A program made the translations under genes and the position numbers. From Candidatus Peregrinibacteria bacterium (GTDB lineage: Bacteria > Patescibacteriota > Gracilibacteria > UBA1369 > JABINC01), in assembly GCA_030700255.1 (NCBI GenBank), contig JAUYJN010000004.1:1-53842 (forward strand): DNA of 53,842 nucleotides. Reading direction: 5' to 3'. The notes under the pieces were generated by a model. The model made no database searches and was not told the origin of the DNA. It saw only the letters and a list, made by a program, of their open reading frames with translations. This document shows positions 40,750-47,919 of this stretch, piece after piece (within the stretch, counting starts at the first letter, position 1; each line of letters opens with the position of its first letter).

Positions 40750-42455
40750 TGGCACATTTAACTCAAACATGTAGGATTTCAGGAAAGCAATTTATCGTAA
40801 GCGATGAAGACCAAGCTATGCTCAGTAAATTGTCGCCGGTGCTCAATGGAAAGAAATACGACTTGCCACTTCCGACACTCTGCCCAGAAGAAAGGCAAAG
40901 ACGACGGATGGCATTTCGAAATGATCGGACTCTTTATTATAGAAAATGTGACTTAACGGATAAACAAATTCTTTCACAATACCCAAGTGAATGCGCATAC
41001 ACGATTTATGATGCAAATATTTATTGGACGGATAAGTGGGATCCGATGCGATATGGGCATGACTTTGATTTCAGTCGGCCGTTTTTTGAACAATTCGAAG
41101 AGTTTTTAAAAACCGTTCCACGCATTTCCGTAAATGGTCTAAACAATGAAAATTGTGACTTCACCAGCTTCGCAGGATGGAGCAAAAACTGCTATCTCAC
41201 ATGTACTGCTGATTATAATGAAGACTGCTACTACATCTATTACGCATTAAAAAATAACGATTGTTGCGATGCATGTTTTATTACAGAGTCTCAACTTTGT
41301 TATGAATGCACTGATGTAAAAAAATGCTATCACTGCCTGTATTCACAAAATCTTACAAATAGCTCAGATTGTATTTTGAGCAGAGATCTCATTGGATGCC
41401 AAAATTGTTTCGGATGCATCGGGCTTCGTAATAAACAATATTATTATTTCAATGAAAAATTAAGCCCTGAAGAATGGCAACAAAAAGTTGATGCATGGAA
41501 TCTGCATTCTGCAATTGGACTGAATAATGCAAGGAATGAAATTGCAAAATTCTTCTTACAATTCCCGCGGCGTGCGGTCGAAACCACCGGATCCGAAAAT
41601 GTACTTGGGGATTATGTATTTTTCTCACAAAATTGTTACCACTGTTTTGATGTGAAAGAATCTCAAGATTTACGATATTGCTCTCATATAATCAACGCCA
41701 AAGACTCAATGGATTGGGATTATTATGGCTCTGATGGAGAACTGTGCTACGAGATGCAAAGCTCTGCTGGGGGCGTAAAAAACTGCGCCTTCTCAACAAA
41801 CTGTTGGGGTAATGATTCGTATCTTTTGTACTGTGATCTTTGTACCAAATCCAAAAATTGCTTCGGATGTATAGGACTACGAAATGCTGAGTATTGTATT
41901 TTTAACAAGCAATATTCAAAGGAAGAATATTTTGAAATGGTTGATAGAATCATAGAACATATGAAAAGAAAACCGCTTCCTTCGGGGCAAGCAAACGAGT
42001 GGGGTGAATTTTTCCCTGCGAATTTAAGCCCACATGCTTACAATGAGTCAGTAGCAACAGACTACTACCCACTTACAAAAGAAGGGATTTTATCGCAAGG
42101 ATTTAGGTTTGAAGAGGTTGGGTATACCAGTGATTACCAAGGAGTTGTTCCGAGTACTCCTGACAATATAAATGATATTGATGAATCTATTTGCAAACAA
42201 ATTTTGAAATGCGAGACCTCTGAAAAATTATTTAAAATCATCCCACAAGAATTTAGATTTTACAAAAACAATGAAATACCAATCCCTAGGCGCTCTCCTG
42301 AGCAAAGATACAAAGACAGAATGAACCTCCGAAATCCCCGTGTAATTTTTGATAGAAATTGTGCTAAGTGCGCTGCCCCAATGCAGACGACCTTCGCACC
42401 AGACCGCCCAGAAATCGTATACTGCGAAAAGTGCTATTTAGAAAATGTTAATTAA
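40749..42455 (+). CDS. Cys-rich repeat protein copy D, second of tandem trio
   Basis: 568 residues. It starts with MAHLTQTCRISGKQFIVSD, then CPEERQRRRMAFRNDRTLYY, YDANIYWTDKW and DFDFSRPFFEQF. The cores end in CFGCIGLRNKQYYYFNE and CFGCIGLRNAEYCIFNKQYS. The C-terminal module is mixed: CETS and SPEQ lack the second Cys, but CAKC and CEKC keep both, enough for one zinc ribbon. It overlaps the stop of copy C by 1 nt and is followed by copy E after 1 nt. Confidence 0.85.
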   Translation: MAHLTQTCRISGKQFIVSDEDQAMLSKLSPVLNGKKYDLPLPTLCPEERQRRRMAFRNDRTLYYRKCDLTDKQILSQYPSECAYTIYDANIYWTDKWDPMRYGHDFDFSRPFFEQFEEFLKTVPRISVNGLNNENCDFTSFAGWSKNCYLTCTADYNEDCYYIYYALKNNDCCDACFITESQLCYECTDVKKCYHCLYSQNLTNSSDCILSRDLIGCQNCFGCIGLRNKQYYYFNEKLSPEEWQQKVDAWNLHSAIGLNNARNEIAKFFLQFPRRAVETTGSENVLGDYVFFSQNCYHCFDVKESQDLRYCSHIINAKDSMDWDYYGSDGELCYEMQSSAGGVKNCAFSTNCWGNDSYLLYCDLCTKSKNCFGCIGLRNAEYCIFNKQYSKEEYFEMVDRIIEHMKRKPLPSGQANEWGEFFPANLSPHAYNESVATDYYPLTKEGILSQGFRFEEVGYTSDYQGVVPSTPDNINDIDESICKQILKCETSEKLFKIIPQEFRFYKNNEIPIPRRSPEQRYKDRMNLRNPRVIFDRNCAKCAAPMQTTFAPDRPEIVYCEKCYLENVN

Positions 42456-42456
42456 T

Positions 42457-44121
42457 ATGACACCAATCACTCAAACATGTCGCCTGTCCGGAGTTCAGTT
42501 CGTTATCAGTGATTTGGAACAAGAATTTTTACGCAAAATGGAAGTGCCACTTCCGACCATCTCGCCATATGAAAGAATGCGACGCAGACTCTCATTTCGA
42601 AATGAACGACTTTTGTATCATCGCAAATGCGATCTCACTGGGAAGCAGATTATTTCTTCTGCATCTCAAGATAAAAAATATCCTGTGTACTGCGCTGATG
42701 CTTGGTGGAGCGATGATTGGAGTCCGCTGGATTATGGGCGTGACTTTGATTTTAGTCGGCCGTTTTTTGAACAATATTTTGAGCTGCGTGATCAAGTGCC
42801 GCGCCTCGCGCTGCAACAGCAACGCCCAATGATCAATAGTGAATATTGCAACTGTGCTTCGAAGAATAAAAATTGTTATCTGTGTTTTTCAACCAATCAT
42901 TGCGAGGATTGCTATTACGGCTCGTGGATTAATTTTTCAAAAGACTGCGTGGACAACGAAAACTCACTTAAAAATGAACTAGCTTACGAAACCAACGACT
43001 GCGAAAGCTGTTACAATTGTGTCTACTCCGAAGAGTGCCATAACTGCAATGATGTGTATTTTTCCAAAGCATGCATCGGCTGTAAAAATATTATTTTTTG
43101 CACAAATTTAAAAAACAAAGAGTACTGTATTTTTAATAAAAAATATTCAAAAGATGAGTTTAAAAAATTCAAACAGGAAATGAATTTAGGCTCAAATAAA
43201 AAATTTAGTGAGCATGTCGCGACATTTGAAAAAATGAAATCCGGCATGATCGTAAAAGAATACCACGGAACAAATAACGAAAATGTAACAGGCAACCATA
43301 TAACAAATTGCAAAAATAGTTTTTGGAGTTATATGGTGACTGACTGTGAGGATGCGACGCACTGCGCAAGCGTTGAAGTTGGAGTTAGGAATTGTATGGA
43401 TTACACATACTGGGGAGGAAACGCCGAAAGAATTTATGAATGCCAAGCCTGCGGATATGATCTTTTTAATTTGAGATTTTGTAATCTTTGTTGGAGCAAC
43501 TGCTCGGATCTCACATACTGTGACCACTGTTTCTCAAGCTCTGATTGCTTCGGATGTATCGGTTTAAAAAAGGCAAAGTATTGTATTTTGAATAAACAAT
43601 ATACCAAGGAAGAATATGAAGAATTGGTACCGAGGATAATTGAGCATATGAAAAAAACTAAAGAATTTGGCGAATTTTTCCCAACTTCAGGATCGCCGTT
43701 TGCGTACAATGAAACGCTCGCTGTTGAATATACGCCTCTCAATCGTGAGGAAGTTTTGGCTCGAGGAAATATGTGGAAAGAGGCAGATGCAATCGCTAAG
43801 TACCAAGGCCCGAAAGTCGAAATCCCCGATAATATAACTGATGCGCCTGAGGATATTTGTTCGCAAATTTTGACCTGTGAAGTTAGTGGGAAATTATACA
43901 AAGTCATTCCACAGGAACTGAGATTTTTGCGTAAAATGAATCTACCAATCCCAAGACGCTGCCCAGACCAACGGCACGCCGATCGCATGGCTAGACGAAA
44001 CCCAAGGGTGCTTTATCAAAGACAATGCGCCAAGACTCACAAGGAAATCTGGACTACATACTCTCCAGAAAGACCTGAAAAAGTTTACTGCGAAGAGGCT
44101 TATAGGGAAGAATTTATATAG
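42457..44121 (+). CDS. Cys-rich repeat protein copy E, third of tandem trio
   Basis: The ATG at 42457 (MTPITQTCRLSGVQFVIS) aligns with copies C and D. An ATG at 42445 would overlap copy D and is not preferred. The order is the usual one: RNERLLYHRKCDLTGKQII, DFDFSRPFFEQY, IIFCTNLKNKEYCIFNKK, CFGCIGLKKAKYCILNKQYT, EFFP, then CEVSG, CPDQRHADR, CAKTH, CEEAY. Zinc pairs are again reduced to single Cys. It converges with the ParE-like gene, whose end overlaps by 8 nt. Confidence 0.85.
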   Translation: MTPITQTCRLSGVQFVISDLEQEFLRKMEVPLPTISPYERMRRRLSFRNERLLYHRKCDLTGKQIISSASQDKKYPVYCADAWWSDDWSPLDYGRDFDFSRPFFEQYFELRDQVPRLALQQQRPMINSEYCNCASKNKNCYLCFSTNHCEDCYYGSWINFSKDCVDNENSLKNELAYETNDCESCYNCVYSEECHNCNDVYFSKACIGCKNIIFCTNLKNKEYCIFNKKYSKDEFKKFKQEMNLGSNKKFSEHVATFEKMKSGMIVKEYHGTNNENVTGNHITNCKNSFWSYMVTDCEDATHCASVEVGVRNCMDYTYWGGNAERIYECQACGYDLFNLRFCNLCWSNCSDLTYCDHCFSSSDCFGCIGLKKAKYCILNKQYTKEEYEELVPRIIEHMKKTKEFGEFFPTSGSPFAYNETLAVEYTPLNREEVLARGNMWKEADAIAKYQGPKVEIPDNITDAPEDICSQILTCEVSGKLYKVIPQELRFLRKMNLPIPRRCPDQRHADRMARRNPRVLYQRQCAKTHKEIWTTYSPERPEKVYCEEAYREEFI

Positions 44122-44392
44122 AGTCTCTATAAATGCCATTTCTGTGTTGAACTTTAAGAATCATAAAATAATCCTCATTCTTTTCTCGACCTAGATACTC
44201 AAGAAGCAACCTATAATCGCCCACGCGCAAACGATGGGTTGCCGGCTCTATACATTCAACCGAAACAAGTATGGAAAATATGTCGGGGTGACGTTTAATT
44301 GATTTGAGCTTATTTACTATCCGCCCTTGTATATCCTGTGACGGTTTTTCAAATGTCTTTTTACCCTTTTTTGTAAATTCAAAAATACTCAT
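44114..44392 (-). CDS. ParE/RelE-type toxin
   Basis: A 92-residue RelE-fold protein with EPATHRLRVGDYRLLLEYLG, the central beta-sheet signature, and KVQHRNGIYR at the end. It could act on ribosome-bound mRNA or on gyrase; sequence alone does not separate the two. It begins 4 nt after the Phd-like antitoxin stop. Its 3' end overlaps the end of Cys-rich copy E on the other strand. Confidence 0.85.
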   Translation of the reverse strand: MSIFEFTKKGKKTFEKPSQDIQGRIVNKLKSIKRHPDIFSILVSVECIEPATHRLRVGDYRLLLEYLGREKNEDYFMILKVQHRNGIYRDSI

Positions 44393-44396
44393 TTGC

Positions 44397-44645
44397 TTAT
44401 ATTACAAAACCGCTTGGGCCAGAATCATGTGATTCTTGCATCTGTTTCTTCAAGGCCTCCTTGTTTAATTCTATTTCATAATCTTCCAAATAGTCCTCGA
44501 TCAAACTTTGGCAACCATCAAAATATGGGAGCATAACAACTTTTCCTTGCCCACGATTCGTGACTATATAAGTAGTCATTTCGATATTATTTGCGATTTC
44601 GCACATTCTTTTTTGCGCCTGTGTTGTTGTTATAATTTTAGACAT
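44397..44645 (-). CDS. Phd/YefM-type antitoxin
   Basis: An 82-residue protein with the Phd/YefM fold order: ITTTQAQKRMCEIANNIEM, YIVTNRGQGKVVMLPYFDG, then an acidic helical tail. It is upstream of its toxin, as is usual. Confidence 0.85.
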   Translation of the reverse strand: MSKIITTTQAQKRMCEIANNIEMTTYIVTNRGQGKVVMLPYFDGCQSLIEDYLEDYEIELNKEALKKQMQESHDSGPSGFVI

Positions 44646-44678
44646 ATATATTTAGTTATATAGATAAATACTGATTTC

Positions 44679-44700
44679 ACTATATATTTTACTATATATT
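44679..44700. promoter_or_regulatory. direct repeats upstream of the Phd/ParE operon
   Basis: ACTATATATT occurs at 44679-44688 and 44691-44700, 12 bp apart, within AT-rich DNA that also has AGTTATATAG at 44654-44663. These are likely antitoxin-binding sites. The rest of 44646-44867 has no gene. Confidence 0.4.
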
Positions 44701-44867
44701 AGAATATGTATCAATGCATATATTTAAAAAAACGTAAATGCACTTATATCATAAGATCTTAAAATATTTTTAAAATCTTTAGTAAAAAAAACTATAAAAT
44801 AAATGACAATTTTTCAAGAGTACTATACTATTTACCCAACTTAAAACTCGAATGAACCGTCGCCACC

Positions 44868-46544
44868 ATGGAAAACTGCAAACAATGCAAAACTCTATTT
44901 GAAATTACTGGAAATGACCGTGAGTTTTATGATAAAATTTCTCCGGTTTTTAGTGGTGTGAAATATTCAATCCCAAGTCCGACTTTGTGTCCGGCATGTC
45001 GAAGTATGAGACGGCTTACATATAGAAATGGAAGGACTCTTTATCAAAGGAAGTGTGATGGCACTTCCAAAGATATAATTTCTGTATATCATCCTGAGAC
45101 GCCTTTCCCCGTATACTCTGTCGAACATTGGTATTCGGACAAATGGGATGGGCTTGAATATGGGCGAGATTTTGATTTCAACCGTCCATTTTTTGAGCAA
45201 TTTCATGAACTGTCTCAGGTGGCCCCAAGAGCCTGCTTGCTCAATGAAGCAAATGAGAATTCAGAATATACAAGCTATGCAGGGTGGAATAAAGACTGCT
45301 ACCTTGTGTTTTATTCCGATCGTAATCAACAGTCATATTATCTTGGGGATTCGTTTTATAATGTAAGTTGTTTAGACTGTTCATTTTCAAATAGAAATGA
45401 ACTTTGCTATGAGCTTATTAATTCATTTAATTGCTACAATAGTAAATTTATCTACGATTCACAGTTGTGCTATGACTCGTGGTTTTTGAAAAATTGCGTT
45501 GGATGCAAGAATTGTATCGGGTGCGTCAACTTAAGAAATAAAGAATATTGTATTTTCAATGAGCAGTGCACGAAAGGGCAATACGAGGCAAAATTAAAAG
45601 AATTCAGCTTTGATAGTCATAGCTACCTTGAGGAATTCAAAAGGCGGTTCCAAGAATATTTGCTTAAATTTCAAATGAAATATCTTCATGGAATAAATAA
45701 TGAAAATGTATCCGGTGATTACATTAATAACTCACGAAACCTTGCAGAATGTTTTCATGTAGAGGCGAGTCAGGACTGCGCGTACTTAAATGACTGTCAA
45801 AAATGCAACGACTGCTACGACATGGATGGCTGGGGCGGAAGCGGGGCCGAACGTGTATATGAAGGGCAAACTGTTGGGGAATCTGTATTGAACGTACTTT
45901 TTTCCAGTTTCATAATCAGTTCGTCATACGACATCTTGTACTCGGAATTTTGTACAAATGGCTCGAACAATTTGTTCGGTTGCTCTGGTTTAAAAAAACA
46001 ACAATATTGCATTTTGAATAAAAAATATTCAAAAGAAGAATATGAAAAATTGGTGCCGAGGATAATAGAGCATATGAAAAGCAGTGGTGAGTTTGGTGAA
46101 TTTTTCCCAGCAAGTTTAAGTCCATTTGGCTACAATGAAACTCAAGCTTATGAGCAATTTCCGCTTTCAAAAGAAGTCGCTCTTAGCAAAGATCTGAAGT
46201 GGAGGGATCGAGACCCTAAGGATTATCTACCACAAAATTTCGCTATAACCGATCGAATACATGATGTATCTGATGATATATGCGGTATGACTTTAGCATG
46301 CGAAGTAACACATAAAAATTATAAAATAATTCCACGCGAATTACAGTTTTATAAAACAATGGGATTGCCGATACCACGTCTCAGCGCCGATCAAAGACAT
46401 ACAGAGCGATTTAAATTACAAAACCCTAGATTTCTTTTTGATAGGGTTTGCTCAAATTGTAATACAAACTTACAATCATCTTTCAAATCAGACCGCCCCG
46501 AAAAAATACTTTGTGAAAAGTGTTATTTGGCTGATGTGTACTAA
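44868..46544 (+). CDS. Cys-rich repeat protein copy F, full length
   Basis: 558 residues. The N-terminal module keeps two Cys pairs (CKQC, CPAC) before RNGRTLYQRKCDGTSKDII and YSVEHWYSDKW. DFDFNRPFFEQF and NSEYTSYAGWNKDCYL follow. The cores end in CIGCVNLRNKEYCIFNEQ and LFGCSGLKKQQYCILNKKYS. GEFFP and PLSKEVA lead to a C-terminal module with CEVT and SADQ (pairs lost) but CSNC and CEKC kept. It sits between the Phd/ParE and RelBE modules. Upstream DNA (44769-44799) resembles that at 47154-47184. Confidence 0.85.
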   Translation: MENCKQCKTLFEITGNDREFYDKISPVFSGVKYSIPSPTLCPACRSMRRLTYRNGRTLYQRKCDGTSKDIISVYHPETPFPVYSVEHWYSDKWDGLEYGRDFDFNRPFFEQFHELSQVAPRACLLNEANENSEYTSYAGWNKDCYLVFYSDRNQQSYYLGDSFYNVSCLDCSFSNRNELCYELINSFNCYNSKFIYDSQLCYDSWFLKNCVGCKNCIGCVNLRNKEYCIFNEQCTKGQYEAKLKEFSFDSHSYLEEFKRRFQEYLLKFQMKYLHGINNENVSGDYINNSRNLAECFHVEASQDCAYLNDCQKCNDCYDMDGWGGSGAERVYEGQTVGESVLNVLFSSFIISSSYDILYSEFCTNGSNNLFGCSGLKKQQYCILNKKYSKEEYEKLVPRIIEHMKSSGEFGEFFPASLSPFGYNETQAYEQFPLSKEVALSKDLKWRDRDPKDYLPQNFAITDRIHDVSDDICGMTLACEVTHKNYKIIPRELQFYKTMGLPIPRLSADQRHTERFKLQNPRFLFDRVCSNCNTNLQSSFKSDRPEKILCEKCYLADVY

Positions 46545-46548
46545 GTCT

Positions 46549-46827
46549 CTAAGCGAGTCTTTTTCCCGCTTCTATATAAACATCTGAGCGGTGGCGGATC
46601 GCGAAGATTTTGACTGTTTTACCTTCTATTCTAAAAACGACTCTGAAATTTCCAACCCTTAACTTCCTGTAGCCTTTGAGTGAGCGCCGGAGTGGTTTTG
46701 CAAACTGCTCGGGAGATGACATGAGTTTTTGCTCAATTGCTTTTTTAATTTTATCTCGAACTGGTGATGATAATTTTGGGATATCAACATTTTTGACCTC
46801 TCTCACATATATAACATTGTACGTCAT
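46549..46827 (-). CDS. RelE-type toxin
   Basis: The sequence shows the RelE fold: TYNVIYVREVKNVDIPKL, KPLRRSLKGYRKLRVGNF, RVVFRIEGKTVKIFAIRHR and a final YIEAGKR. The ATG at 46827 overlaps the antitoxin stop as ATGA, a translational coupling. RelE-type toxins usually cut mRNA in the ribosome. Confidence 0.87.
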   Translation of the reverse strand: MTYNVIYVREVKNVDIPKLSSPVRDKIKKAIEQKLMSSPEQFAKPLRRSLKGYRKLRVGNFRVVFRIEGKTVKIFAIRHRSDVYIEAGKRLA

Positions 46828-47060
46828 GACCAAATATCTTCATGGGATATAAATTTTGTATCTTTTTTATCCCTTTCCTCTGCGAGCAAATTTAGAAAAT
46901 CATCCTCATCTAACTCAATTGCAACCTCAATAAGCTCAACGGCTTTTGACGAGACAGAGATTCCGTCGCGCTCTGCGAGTGCCTCCAGAGCTTCATACGT
47001 CTTCTCAGAAGGCGTTAAGTTAACTCTTTTTTTGTTGGTTGGCATGAGTAAGTTTTTCAT
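46824..47060 (-). CDS. RHH-type antitoxin of the RelE module
   Basis: KKRVNLTPSEKTYEALEALA, SVSSKAVELIEVAIEL and an acidic tail (DEDDFLNLLAEERDKKDTKF) indicate a ribbon-helix-helix antitoxin. The ATG at 47060 fits a promoter whose transcript would begin near 47068. The longer frame to 47084 would begin upstream of it. Confidence 0.78.
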   Translation of the reverse strand: MKNLLMPTNKKRVNLTPSEKTYEALEALAERDGISVSSKAVELIEVAIELDEDDFLNLLAEERDKKDTKFISHEDIWS

Positions 47061-47074
47061 AAAATTACGTTTAT

Positions 47075-47103
47075 AGTGTACCATAAGTGTTACACCATTT
47101 CAA
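47075..47103 (-). promoter_or_regulatory. RelBE operon promoter
   Basis: On the minus strand TTGAAA (47098-47103), 17-bp spacer, TACACT (47075-47080). Confidence 0.5.
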
Positions 47104-47231
47104 TGGATATAAAAATCTGTGTTTATATAGATAGCATACAAAGTTAAAAATTCTTTAAAATCTCGTTTAAAAAAAACTCTAAAAAATGGCTTTCCATAAC
47201 ATCATCTTGTTTTCAAGGAATTGCTTCGCTA

Positions 47232-47251
47232 TACTGTTAACAGTAACAGTA
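47232..47251 (+). promoter_or_regulatory. VapBC operator-like inverted repeat
   Basis: TACTGTTA (47232-47239) is mirrored by TAACAGTA (47244-47251). An overlapping perfect palindrome ACTGTTAACAGT lies at 47233-47244. It is 12 bp ahead of the VapB-like ATG, an expected place for autoregulation. Confidence 0.5.
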
Positions 47252-47263
47252 CTTTTTGAAATT

Positions 47264-47512
47264 ATGAAAACTCAAAAAAACAAAACTCAGGCGGCCCAGG
47301 TGTATTTCCCAAAGAGCGTATATTTTAAAATCAAAATAGAGGCCAAGCGTGAGGACAAGCCGATGGCCGCATGGATTCGCGACATTGTTCTCAAAGAACT
47401 TGAAAAGAAAAATAAGGGTAAAAAGAGGCTTTCTGATTTGAAAACTTTTTCTGTGCCAGAGTTCAAAGGCTTCAAACCTGAAGATATTGATAAAATTGTT
47501 TATGAATTATGA
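47264..47512 (+). CDS. VapB-like antitoxin
   Basis: The ATG at 47264 (MKTQKNKTQAAQVYF) is preferred; the open frame extends to 47186 but its first 26 codons cross the operator. YFPKSVYFKIKIEAKREDKP and AWIRDIVLKELEKK suggest a ribbon-helix-helix DNA-binding part. The C-terminal VPEFKGFKPEDIDKIVYEL would cover the toxin. Its stop overlaps the toxin ATG (ATGA). Confidence 0.78.
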   Translation: MKTQKNKTQAAQVYFPKSVYFKIKIEAKREDKPMAAWIRDIVLKELEKKNKGKKRLSDLKTFSVPEFKGFKPEDIDKIVYEL

Positions 47513-47886
47513 TATTTGCAGATACATCTTTTTTGATAGGCTACTTGATCGAGGAAGATCCTCATCATGAGAAGGCTCTTGAAATTGCCGCAACAATTGA
47601 GGATGATTTGCTTGTCACACATGATGTTTTAAAAGAGTTCGTTACCGTAGTTACTTACAAATCCTCAAGTGAAGTAGCCTTCGCGCTTTTTACAGCTGTT
47701 AAATCTAGCTACTTTATACAGGTGATGAATGAAGTTGAAGGGCACTTTGAAGAAACCATGGCAATCTTCGATCTACTTGGCCATCATAAATTTTCTTATA
47801 CCGATTGTTCGCTAATTGCAATCGCCCAAATGCTCGAAGGCGAGGTACTTACTTTTGATAAGAGATTGGAAAAGGCGCTGGAGTAA
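47509..47886 (+). CDS. VapC-like PIN-domain toxin
   Basis: The PIN nuclease acidic residues are in place: FADTSFLIGYL (first Asp), DVLKEFVTV (Glu), FSYTDCSLIAIA (Asp) and TFDKRLEK (Asp). VapC toxins cut tRNA or rRNA. At 125 residues it has normal length. Cys-rich copy G begins 34 nt after it in the same direction and may be read through from this operon. Confidence 0.88.
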   Translation: MIFADTSFLIGYLIEEDPHHEKALEIAATIEDDLLVTHDVLKEFVTVVTYKSSSEVAFALFTAVKSSYFIQVMNEVEGHFEETMAIFDLLGHHKFSYTDCSLIAIAQMLEGEVLTFDKRLEKALE

Positions 47887-47919
47887 TGTAAACTTGCATT
47901 CTGAAATTAAGAAAAATTT

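Noticed and set aside
44858-44872. Perfect eukaryotic Kozak-like context (GCCACCATGG) at the start of copy F
   Set aside because: The gene and surroundings are bacterial; a single 10-base match is chance and has no meaning for bacterial ribosomes.
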